Source: Paenibacillus sp. FSL K6-3182 (GTDB lineage Bacteria > Bacillota > Bacilli > Paenibacillales > Paenibacillaceae). Taken from it: 64,000 nucleotides of DNA. Under the pieces are notes generated by a model. The model saw only the letters and a program-made list of their open reading frames with translations. It did no database searches and was not told where the DNA came from. The stretch spans positions 4,087,501 to 4,151,500 of the forward strand of contig NZ_CP150265.1 in the NCBI RefSeq assembly GCF_037976325.1, given 5' to 3'. Below, one piece after another: positions 36,522 through 44,317 of the stretch (position 1 is its first letter; each line of letters opens with the position of its first letter). The position numbers and the translations under genes are program-made.

Positions 36522-38168
36522 TCATTTCGAAAACTTCTGTTCACGATATTTAGATGGCGTCTCCCCAGACCATTGCTTGAACAGCTTGCTGAAATACTTT
36601 ACGTCCTGATAACCAACAAGAACGCTTATATCGTAGAGCTTTAATTGCGAATCAATAAGCAGCTCCTTTGCTTTCTCCATTCTAAGACGCGTGATGTAAT
36701 CGAGAATTGTTTCACCTGTTTGCGTCTTGAAATGCCGACAGAAATACGAGGGATTCATATAGACTTGCTCAGCTATACGCTTAATCGTTAAGTCGTCTTG
36801 TAGATTGGCTATGATCCAAGCTTTGGCTTGCTCTATCGGCTTCATGCTGCCGCTTTGACGCATTCGCTTCATTTCCAGAACAAGCTGAGCGATCTGCTGA
36901 TCGAGTTCCACTTTGAGCTCATTAAGATTTATCGCCCGTTTAATCGTTTGAAGTCGGCTCTCGAGCGAATCTAGCATAGGCGTATTCACTTTCATTTCAA
37001 CGCCGACCGAATGGATAAGAATAAATGCTTTCATTATTGCTCGTTGAATCGCGGCTGGCGAATCCATTTTTTCAAGCCGGGCAAAAAACTCCTTCGTAAA
37101 CTGAGCCGCTGCTTGCTCATTTACTTGTTCGACTGCCTGCTTCATTCGCTGCGCAATATGGACAAGCTCATTATCCATTTGGTCTGAAGAGCTCTCCGTC
37201 TTGAATTGAATGCCATCTCTGCCAAACAACTGATTGCCGCCATATAATAAACGATAATACATTAATGATAATGCTTGATCCTTTGCTTCTGGCAGCAAAT
37301 ATAAATCCTCAATCGAGCTGCCGCATGAAACAGAAACTGTAAATGGCGTGTAGGACTGAATCGCTGAACGAATTTGACCAGACAGCTCGAACGATGTTTT
37401 TTCTAATAAACCATTGTTTTCGCCATAAGCCTCGGGAAGATGCAGCAATATCCAAAAATTCGAGTCGTCCCCTCTCCAGCACCAGCCTATGATTTCTGAT
37501 TCATTCGAACATTTCTCTACCACTTCTTTGATGATATTCTCAAGCACATAAACATAAGCTTCCCAGTCTTTTGGGGTATAACTTCTTGTTTTTACCGGAA
37601 GAGCATCGAGGCTTACATATTGAAGGACGTATCGGCCTTTCGGAAACTCATCCACCCAATATCCTAGCCGCGAAATATCGAGTCCTGCCGAAGTAACATA
37701 GCTTAACAGTTGCACTTGTTGCGATGTTTTTAACTCCTCTGATTTTCTTTCCATCTCATTCCATTTCATATGCTGAAACCGTCCGCTTTCAATTTTCACC
37801 TTGATTTCTGCCATTCGATTCTTAAACTGCTCCCGGTCAATCGGCTTTAAAAAATAGTCAACAGCTCCTTCTCGAAGCGCTGTCTGAATATATTGAAATT
37901 CATCATAACCACTAATTACGAGCGGGAAGAAGGAATAATGGCGTTTGCCCTCGCTTATTAATGTTAGACCATCCATCACGGGCATCTTCACATCCGTAAT
38001 AAGCAAATCTACTGCTCCATGAGACTGATGCAAATAATCCATTGCTTCTTTGCCATCAGACAGCGTCGCAACGATTTCCCACCCCTCACCGCAAGAGCGT
38101 ATGAGTCTAGCAATGCCGTTTCGAATCATTTCTTCATCATCTACAATCAATGTTCTGATCGCCTGCAT
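36522..38168 (-). CDS. YesN-like response regulator with AraC-type DNA-binding domain
   Basis: A 548-aa response regulator. N-terminal receiver domain (residues 1-120) with DDEE acidic pocket, phospho-acceptor Asp in LLITDVKMPVMDG and the conserved Lys in DYFLKPID. A middle region of about 300 residues is followed by a C-terminal double AraC helix-turn-helix (DDLTIKRIAEQVYMNPSYFCRHFKTQTGETILDYITRLRMEKAKELL). It starts 2 bp after the kinase stop. It probably activates the transporter and GH78 genes when the kinase senses sugar. Confidence 0.93.
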   Translation of the reverse strand: MQAIRTLIVDDEEMIRNGIARLIRSCGEGWEIVATLSDGKEAMDYLHQSHGAVDLLITDVKMPVMDGLTLISEGKRHYSFFPLVISGYDEFQYIQTALREGAVDYFLKPIDREQFKNRMAEIKVKIESGRFQHMKWNEMERKSEELKTSQQVQLLSYVTSAGLDISRLGYWVDEFPKGRYVLQYVSLDALPVKTRSYTPKDWEAYVYVLENIIKEVVEKCSNESEIIGWCWRGDDSNFWILLHLPEAYGENNGLLEKTSFELSGQIRSAIQSYTPFTVSVSCGSSIEDLYLLPEAKDQALSLMYYRLLYGGNQLFGRDGIQFKTESSSDQMDNELVHIAQRMKQAVEQVNEQAAAQFTKEFFARLEKMDSPAAIQRAIMKAFILIHSVGVEMKVNTPMLDSLESRLQTIKRAINLNELKVELDQQIAQLVLEMKRMRQSGSMKPIEQAKAWIIANLQDDLTIKRIAEQVYMNPSYFCRHFKTQTGETILDYITRLRMEKAKELLIDSQLKLYDISVLVGYQDVKYFSKLFKQWSGETPSKYREQKFSK

Positions 38169-38170
38169 GC

Positions 38171-40006
38171 TTACTCCTCCTTGCTTTTCGATTTTTCTGC
38201 CACATCGTTCAGGGTGATGACAGGAATACGGATAATAACCTCAGTACCCTTACCAAAAATGCTATGAAGCTGCACCCCATACTGCTGGCCTAACATAATC
38301 ATAATTCTAGCGTTTACATTGCTTAACCCAAACCCAGAATCCTTGTGGGCTAGTGTCTCCGATCTTAGTGACCTCTCGAGCTTCTCCAATCGATCATGAT
38401 CGATTCCCGGACCGTTGTCCCATATGCGAAAAACGATATCTTCCTCACCAGAACGCGCACCAAATTCACGACTGATGCTTAGCCGAATATCGAGTGCTTT
38501 ACGGGTTTCAAGACCATATTTAATGGCATTCTCAATGACCGGCTGCAAAATAAATTTAGGTGTATAAAAGGATTCGATGTCCGTTTTTTTATCGATCTCA
38601 AACAACAGCCGATCATTGAATCGATATTTCTGAATGGTCAAATAATTGCTAATATGCTGGACTTCATCCGCAATCGCTACAAATTTGTTTTTGTTGCTAA
38701 CAGAAAAACGAAGCATGCGGCCAAGCAGTGTGACCATCTCGACAACCATTTCCGATCTGCCGTCCTCTACCGCCATGTTAATGGTCTCCAGCGTATTGTA
38801 CATAAAGTGCGGATTGATCTGAGACTGCAGGGCGTACAGCTCTGCTTCCTTCTGTCTAATTTTGATATCAAAATTCGTTTCGATCAGCTCATGAATCGTA
38901 GCTACCATCGAATTAAAGCTGCGCGCGAGTGCTCCAATTTCATCATTGCTTTCAACCTTAAGATCCACCTGAAACCTGCCCATTTCTACATCCTTCATTA
39001 GACGGGAAAGCTTCTTGATCGGCCGCGTTACATTCATTGCGAAGAAAATCGAAATAATCGAAGTAATGAGGACAAAGCAAATAAATACAAAAATGGTCAC
39101 ATTCATAACCAAATCTGTACGCTCTGTTAAATATTTTAGCGGTATGCTATGAGCTAGAATCCAATCAAAATCATTTGATTCGCTAAGGCTTACAATCACC
39201 GCTTTTTTCCCTGACCCTTTTCGAAAGCTGCCGTTAAAAATGGGATATCGATTTATTTCTTCATCAAAGCCTCCTATTTTCTCCTCATCTGTATGAAAGA
39301 TGATTTCGCCCTCACGGTTCATCAGCCATAAATCCGCTGTATTGTTCTGTTCAAACTCCCGCAATATGTTGTCAATAAAAGAGAGCTTTACCGCAACCAG
39401 CATTGTCGCCAGGCTTTTGCGGTTATCCACATCATTCATCTGTTTCATGATCAGTACATAGGGTTCGTTATTCTCGAATGTCAGATTGATTTGGCTAGGA
39501 AGAATAATTTTCGCTTTTCCCCTTAAATCAAGATCCTGCCCATAAGGGATAAAAGCATTATCCGCATTAAGACCTGTAAACTTTGATCTCGCACTGTAAA
39601 AAAACCTGTTTTTCGAAAATATGAAAACACCCATAACATCGGGGTTCCCCGTATTTAAATAAGTACGTGCCAAATAATTGTTTACCTCGAATTGGTCCTG
39701 ATTCAGCTGTGAACGGCTCTGATAGGAGTCGCGACGCAAAATAGCGATCATATTGTCAGAGTTGAACATTAACGTATGCAGCTCTGCAAAATCCTCCATA
39801 TGCTTCGTTATATTCGCATTTGCTTGATACAGAAAACGGGGCATATATTCACCAATTTGTTCTTCAATTGATTTTGTGTACTGCAAATAAGAAAAAGTAC
39901 CGAGCAGCGACATGGGGATAACGCTTAGCAGTAAATAAACTAATATAAGCTTAGAGCTGAACCGATAGTTTCTGAAGCGCAGTTGCTCTGGAAATTTAAA
40001 AATCAT
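38171..40006 (-). CDS. YesM-like sensor histidine kinase
   Basis: About 611 aa. N-terminal TM helix (SSKLILVYLLLSVIPMSLLGTFSYL), an extracytoplasmic Cache-like sensor of about 240 residues, a second TM near 300 (MNVTIFVFICFVLITSIISIFFA), HAMP, then His_kinase domain with QINPHFMYNTLETINM (phospho-acceptor His) and a HATPase domain (NDNGPGIDHDRL-like DNGPGI and GFGLSNVNARI). The ATG at 40006 overlaps the stop of the binding-lipoprotein gene; the open frame to 40045 may give an earlier start. Confidence 0.92.
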   Translation of the reverse strand: MIFKFPEQLRFRNYRFSSKLILVYLLLSVIPMSLLGTFSYLQYTKSIEEQIGEYMPRFLYQANANITKHMEDFAELHTLMFNSDNMIAILRRDSYQSRSQLNQDQFEVNNYLARTYLNTGNPDVMGVFIFSKNRFFYSARSKFTGLNADNAFIPYGQDLDLRGKAKIILPSQINLTFENNEPYVLIMKQMNDVDNRKSLATMLVAVKLSFIDNILREFEQNNTADLWLMNREGEIIFHTDEEKIGGFDEEINRYPIFNGSFRKGSGKKAVIVSLSESNDFDWILAHSIPLKYLTERTDLVMNVTIFVFICFVLITSIISIFFAMNVTRPIKKLSRLMKDVEMGRFQVDLKVESNDEIGALARSFNSMVATIHELIETNFDIKIRQKEAELYALQSQINPHFMYNTLETINMAVEDGRSEMVVEMVTLLGRMLRFSVSNKNKFVAIADEVQHISNYLTIQKYRFNDRLLFEIDKKTDIESFYTPKFILQPVIENAIKYGLETRKALDIRLSISREFGARSGEEDIVFRIWDNGPGIDHDRLEKLERSLRSETLAHKDSGFGLSNVNARIMIMLGQQYGVQLHSIFGKGTEVIIRIPVITLNDVAEKSKSKEE

Positions 40007-41033
40007 ATTGATCCACATTCTCTGCTGTAAAATCGATCGGTTCACCCATAATGACCGTATCCCTGTTCACCCTAATAGTGCCGACATTATAAATGTCTTG
40101 ACCATCATACGGCAGCTTGCCTTCGAGCAGATTTTTTGCAAGCACAACAGTTAAATATCCAAGTTTTTTGGGACTCCAAAGTGTCGCCATTTGTGCCGAG
40201 CCGTCCTTTAAATAATCGCGCATCAAATTCGGCGTGGAGAGACCGACAACTTTGACCTGACCTGTTTTTCCAGCTTCTCTTACAGCTTGTGCGGCAGCTG
40301 GAGGTCCTACAGAAGAATTGCCGATAATGCCTGCAAGATTCGGGTACTTAGCTAACAGTTGCTTTGCTTTCTCATAAGCCTTTTGCGGATCATCTTCCGT
40401 CTCTACAATATCAATCAGCCTCATTTTTGGGTAAAACTCACTCTGCTGATGTTTGATCCATTTGAGCCATTCATTATGATTAGAAGCAGAGAACGCTCCT
40501 GTCATAATTGCGTATTCGCCAGTTTCTTCTGTGTTCCATGCAAGCGTATCCAACAAATGGCGGCCTAATGTCTCTGTATCGACCATGTTGACAAAAAAAT
40601 CTCTGCCTTCTGGATTCGTATCTGCATCCCAAGTAATGACCTTGATCCCCTTGCTTTTGGCTTCTAAAATGATTGGCAGCAGCTTTTCTGGATCGTTTGC
40701 AGAAACTGCAATCGCATCTACCGACAAATTGATAAGATGTCTAATCACATTAATCTGCTTTGATGCATCAGCGATTGGAGGCCCTTCATAAATGACGTTA
40801 ACGTCTAAATCATTAGCTGCTTCCATCGCACCTTCTTCTGCGACATTAAAATAAGAAATCCCCATTACTTTTGGTACGATGCCGATGGTGTACTTTCGAT
40901 GATCTTCCTGTTTCTCTGAGGTTGAATTCGATTTAATGGAATGGATCACGTCATATTCACTTTGTGAGTAACGCCCCTGACATGCGGTTGCAGTAAAAAT
41001 TAATAACAGGATAACAATCATTTTCCTGAACAT
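39996..41033 (-). CDS. Sugar-binding lipoprotein of the sensor operon (LsrB/RhaS-like)
   Basis: A 345-aa lipoprotein (LLLIFTATACQG lipobox) with a type I periplasmic-binding fold (YTIGIVPKVMGISYFNVAEEGAMEAANDLDVNVIYEG; DAIAVSANDPEKLLPIILEAKSKGIKVITWDAD). It is related to the transport binding protein at 31558 but is co-transcribed with, and overlaps by 11 bp, a YesM-like kinase. This is the arrangement of three-component sugar sensors such as XylFII-LytSR, so it likely presents the inducing sugar to the kinase. ATG 41033 follows AAGGGTG. Confidence 0.88.
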   Translation of the reverse strand: MFRKMIVILLLIFTATACQGRYSQSEYDVIHSIKSNSTSEKQEDHRKYTIGIVPKVMGISYFNVAEEGAMEAANDLDVNVIYEGPPIADASKQINVIRHLINLSVDAIAVSANDPEKLLPIILEAKSKGIKVITWDADTNPEGRDFFVNMVDTETLGRHLLDTLAWNTEETGEYAIMTGAFSASNHNEWLKWIKHQQSEFYPKMRLIDIVETEDDPQKAYEKAKQLLAKYPNLAGIIGNSSVGPPAAAQAVREAGKTGQVKVVGLSTPNLMRDYLKDGSAQMATLWSPKKLGYLTVVLAKNLLEGKLPYDGQDIYNVGTIRVNRDTVIMGEPIDFTAENVDQYDF

Positions 41034-41416
41034 GCCTTCACCCTTTTCCATTAACCGTTTGCGATAGTTTCATTAAATGATGACAAAACATTCTAGTTGC
41101 TTAACAACTGCCTTAGAATTGAAAGCGTTTTCCTAAATCAACTGAATTCTTCTTTTTATTGACGCCACCCCTCGCTGGAATTCATAGCTACTCTATTCTA
41201 CATTCAGCTTAGCTATCCTCCCATTATGTAAAATTGATAAAAGTTAAATTCAATGTTGACTCCTACACTGAAATTGATTGGTACATTGCTCACATGAACG
41301 AAACATATCGGACACATTTAGCATGGAAATGACTACTTCGAGCTATTATTTTCAGACACCATTTCCTTTTATAATGAATGGACTAACGAAATAGATTCAG
41401 AAAGGAGAAATGAAAC
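41034..41416. other. Intergenic region with divergent promoters
   Basis: No gene was found in these 383 bases. They hold the cre site (41120-41133) of the sensor operon and, near the right end, a -10 TATAAT (41370-41375) for the small ORF at 41417. Confidence 0.6.
41120..41133. promoter_or_regulatory. cre-like site upstream of the sensor operon
   Basis: TGAAAGCGTTTTCC matches the cre consensus with one mismatch at the last base. It is about 87 bp upstream of the binding-lipoprotein start, suggesting CcpA control of the sensing genes. Confidence 0.55.
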
Positions 41417-41569
41417 ATGCTGTATTGGATTATTTTAGGAGGCTTATTTCTGTCAGGCGGCTCATATCTCATGCTGAATGGAGCAAAACTTGTTCAAGAA
41501 GACAACGTCCTTCAGGATAAAATGGCGAAGTCTTATGTATCCACACCTCATGAGGATGTCAATTCGTAA
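41417..41569 (+). CDS. Small predicted membrane protein (50 aa)
   Basis: An ORF too short for usual cut-offs but well supported: strong AAAGGAG ribosome site, ATG, and a TATAAT -10 about 45 bp upstream. The peptide has one TM helix with Gly-rich faces (MLYWIILGGLFLSGGSYLML) then a charged tail (NGAKLVQEDNVLQDKMAKSY). I do not recognise the family. It is divergent from the sensor operon, from which it is separated by 383 bp. Confidence 0.65.
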   Translation: MLYWIILGGLFLSGGSYLMLNGAKLVQEDNVLQDKMAKSYVSTPHEDVNS

Positions 41570-41779
41570 GCATACACCACACTTGATGCTGCAGCAAAAA
41601 GCTTAATAATAATCAATAAGATCATACGGTGACCGATCCCCTGCTCGTTGGTGCGAAGCAGCCTATTCAAGAATACTTGTCGCTTAGGCGAGGAAATGGT
41701 CATCCACTTATCTTGATGAATATAAATAAACACTCGAAAGAAAAACAGTGTTCAGAAACTCTACTTTAAGAGATGAATA

Positions 41780-41830
41780 AAGGGTCTACTCTATAAGTCA
41801 ATTTGACTTGTGGAGTAGACCCTTGTTTTT
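41780..41830 (+). terminator. Rho-independent terminator
   Basis: A perfect 12-bp stem (AAGGGTCTACTC / GAGTAGACCCTT) with an inner AGTCAA/TTGACT dyad is followed by GTTTTT. It is about 210 bp after the small membrane ORF on the plus strand and could also stop the cytochrome transcript from the other side. Confidence 0.8.
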
Positions 41831-41871
41831 CTTTGTAAATGGTTGAGTCTATTGATTAACGGTTCTTTGGC

Positions 41872-41901
41872 ATTTATTTATATTTATTTATATTTATTTA
41901 T
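41872..41901. repeat. Perfect 10-bp tandem repeat, three units
   Basis: ATTTATTTAT occurs three times head to tail. It overlaps the stop codon and last codon of the cytochrome c gene, so slippage could move the stop. Confidence 0.85.
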
Positions 41902-42241
41902 GTTCAGCCAGCCATGCAGCCAAACTTTGAATCTGTTCCGTCGTTAAGCTGCTCTCGAACTTTGGCATACCCTTACGTCCATTGGAAACGACATCCACTA
42001 TTTCCTCTTCTGTCAGCTTGGCCCCGACCTGCTGCAAATTAGGGCCGGCTCTTCCCTGCAGCTCCGTGCCATGACAAGAAATACACCTTTTCTTATATAG
42101 TGCCACCGCCTCGCTGCTCTCTGTGCCTTCACCGCTGTTGTCCTTATTTGGCACTTCTCCTGTTGTTCCTCCGCCGCAAGCTGACAATAACAAAACCAAC
42201 ACAATCGCAACACCTACTGAAAACTGTTTTAACCTACTCAT
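41894..42241 (-). CDS. Lipoprotein cytochrome c (c-551/CccB-like)
   Basis: A 115-aa small c-type cytochrome. Lipobox LVLLLSACGGG, a Gly/Ser/Glu linker, then one heme motif CISCH and distal Met ligand in GRKGMPKFESSLTTEQIQSLAAWLAEHK, the layout of membrane-anchored cytochrome c-551 of Bacillales. ATG 42241 (MSRLKQFSVG) follows AGAGGAGG; the frame is open to 42304 but without a better ribosome site. It would carry electrons to a cytochrome oxidase. A dyad shared with the PepSY-FixH promoter lies about 300 bp upstream. Confidence 0.92.
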   Translation of the reverse strand: MSRLKQFSVGVAIVLVLLLSACGGGTTGEVPNKDNSGEGTESSEAVALYKKRCISCHGTELQGRAGPNLQQVGAKLTEEEIVDVVSNGRKGMPKFESSLTTEQIQSLAAWLAEHK

Positions 42242-42379
42242 TTTAGGTTTGCCTCCTCTCATTTTTGTCGTGGTAACATTACATTTTGATAAAATCCCCT
42301 TCATAGGTTTATCCGCCGAGTTGGGCTCGGTGATTCACATGAAAGTTGTACTAGTAAGCTGTGATAGCTTTGATCGCTA

Positions 42380-42499
42380 TTAAAAATCTACAAAAGCTTC
42401 AAATCCTTTAAAAACTTCAAAACCACCTAAAGCTCCTAGAACTCCTAGAGTTCCTAAAGCTCCTAGAGCTTCAAATGCTTCAAAAGCATCAAAAAGCAT
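42380..42499 (-). CDS. Repetitive 39-codon small ORF
   Basis: ATG 42499 preceded by AAGG at 6 nt and, further up, by a TATAAA (42528-42523) and the shared dyad. The peptide is regular: MLFDAFEAFEALGAL, then LGTLGVLGALGG with Gly every third residue, then FEVFKGFEAFVDF. It is acidic, lacks Cys, and has an FE...LG...FE mirror-like layout; the DNA has a 9-bp-based repeat (CTAGGAGCT/TTAGGAACT). No frame-breaking base occurs in 40 codons. I do not recognise the family. It lies 138 bp before the cytochrome c gene and may share its transcript. Confidence 0.5.
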   Translation of the reverse strand: MLFDAFEAFEALGALGTLGVLGALGGFEVFKGFEAFVDF

Positions 42500-42543
42500 C
42501 GATTGCCTTAATATCATTTTCTTTTATACTTGCTTGCTTACGC

Positions 42544-42561
42544 ATGACTCGATAGAGCTAT
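42544..42561 (-). promoter_or_regulatory. Third copy of the shared dyad motif
   Basis: ATGACTCGATAGAGCTAT is the exact reverse complement of 2197-2214. Read on the minus strand it points at the 39-codon ORF and cytochrome c gene, but the nearest -10 like box (TATAAA) is 15 bp away rather than 21-22 bp, so the geometry here is less certain. Confidence 0.55.
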
Positions 42562-43687
42562 TGCTGGATAAAGTCATATCTTTGTAATAAATTTTACGAT
42601 AAATAGCCACATTAAAGCATTTTCCATGTCCTCTTTCTACTCCTAACAGCAATAACTACTTTATACCGACTTGCTCTTGGTCTACTTCGTTTATGAATAC
42701 ATACAATCTCAATTAAGAAAATAACATTACCGATACTTATTCAGAAAAATACGAAGAAAAGAAGCGTTAGTCGAAAAAGCAAATCAATTCTTAATCCCTA
42801 AACATCGACTTAAATAGGTCAGATGTACATTGGAAATGCGCTTATTATCACTCACAAGACAATAATTAGCTCATTTCACTTTCACTTTTCTCGCTTTATA
42901 CAGCAAAAGGCCGTCTCAAAAGTAGATTTATCTACATTTGAGACAGCCCCTATCTAATCGTGCTATATGTTGAAGCGATATTTTTACTTTTTAAACTCAT
43001 TATGTATAGTCGCTTATCCAAATTCACGAAAGCAGCCTAAGCTTTAGACGCTCAAAAACCGTTGTTCGCAGCTGTCATTAATAGTGTATAAATCTCTTAC
43101 GAACCTAGCAGCTCTTATTTAGACCCTTTATAGTGAATATATATTTTAACGAACTCCACAATCGTTATTTCGTGGAAAATAACGCAAAACACCCTCTACA
43201 GCATGAAATAACGACGTTACGGTTCATTAAAACTTTAGAAGAGTAATTTTCTGTATAATAAGGTTGCTACAGTTCGTTAGCGAATTCGGCACCGGATGAT
43301 ATGCGCTGACGGTGAGATTAATGATTAAACACAAAAGCTTATTCTGGCAAATGAATGACAACTTGAGTTTTCAATTTTTTATGCATCTAGACTTGCTAAG
43401 CAGTAAACTACGAGTCGAAGCCTCTGTTTGCCCTATACGCTGCATCTCAAGTTCGAGTACATACAGAACCTCCAGCGGAGGATTCATCCATCATATAACA
43501 TATTTCTCTCCTCAAAAGTTTTAGCATATGTCGATAACGTCCATATATGATGCGGTGAGTAATTCAAGCTCATACATATCCTCACTGAAATATCGTGATG
43601 AGATCGCATCTCTTTCGATCAATACACTCTTTGTGTTAAGCACTCCTCGCATATTTCGGCTTGTACATGCTAAGCCGAGCTGAAACA
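42562..43687. other. Gene-poor stretch of about 1.1 kb
   Basis: AT-rich sequence without a convincing gene. It contains a hairpin (42909-42948) and a small dyad near 43656-43678 (TCGGCTT / AAGCCGA). A 70-codon plus-strand frame at 43312 starts GTG, resembles no family I know and was not accepted. Confidence 0.6.
42909..42948 (-). terminator. Strong hairpin, terminator-like
   Basis: An 18-bp stem with two mismatches around a TTTA loop (GGCCGTCTCAAAAGTAGA / TCTACATTTGAGACAGCC). On the minus strand a short TTTTG follows. No minus-strand gene precedes it closely, so it may be a remnant terminator or a dispersed repeat; it resembles the hairpin at 8219-8256. Confidence 0.55.
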
Positions 43688-44023
43688 CTAAATGATGAAA
43701 TAAGATAAAGTTACACCAATAACTAAAACGAGAAGTGTAACCATATATTCTTTTGATCCTTTTAGAAACTTCCAGTCTACAAATGATTGAAAACCCGCAA
43801 CGATAAAAATTAACAGCATACAAAACCATTTCAGAGCATTTCCTTCTAAATCAATAAAAATAATAATAGCTGTTGCTATGAGTGCTGCGATGATCATTCC
43901 CCACATACTCACTTTTTTACCCTTATCTGAAGTTTCTTTTTTTGCGGTTCCAACTATCCATTTTCTTAAAAATAAACTAGCAAAAACGAGTAGTATGCCT
44001 ACTAATCCAATTTGACCACCCAA
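43688..44023 (-). CDS. DUF4181-like small membrane protein
   Basis: About 111 aa with four hydrophobic segments. LFLRKWIVGTAKKE after TM1 and FQSFVDWKFLKGSKEYMVTLLVLVIGV near the end match my memory of DUF4181 proteins of Bacillales, function unknown. A TTG at 44023 with GGGAG 7 nt upstream gives the family-like length. The frame remains open to an ATG at 44164 (158 aa), but that start has no ribosome site; the extra 47 residues look protein-like, so the longer form cannot be excluded. Confidence 0.6.
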   Translation of the reverse strand: MGGQIGLVGILLVFASLFLRKWIVGTAKKETSDKGKKVSMWGMIIAALIATAIIIFIDLEGNALKWFCMLLIFIVAGFQSFVDWKFLKGSKEYMVTLLVLVIGVTLSYFII

Positions 44024-44317
44024 TAAATCACTCCCTCGTACTCTCTCTGCTGAATAAATAAAATAATTTGTTTTATTATCAAATCCCATTTCATTTGTTT
44101 TTGATCCATTGCGGAGAATAAATTTGGCCAACTCATCATTATTTAAACCAAGAACAATTTCCATGTAATAGCAAGTACCGTACTACATTTATGAAGCTCA
44201 AAAGGGAAGGAATGATTATGCGATTGTTAAGTCGCTCCAGTTTTATTTCTTAAAGTTTAATTATTTCATTTGCAGGGTAATATACACACAATAAATTAAG
44301 CGAGGTGAGGCTAACGA

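Noticed and set aside
41548..41733. 61-codon minus-strand frame near the small membrane ORF
   Set aside because: Overlaps the end of the better supported 50-codon ORF, has no ribosome site and no recognisable features.
43312..43524. 70-codon plus-strand frame in the gene-poor region
   Set aside because: GTG start, poor ribosome site, no motif or family resemblance; codon use looks random.
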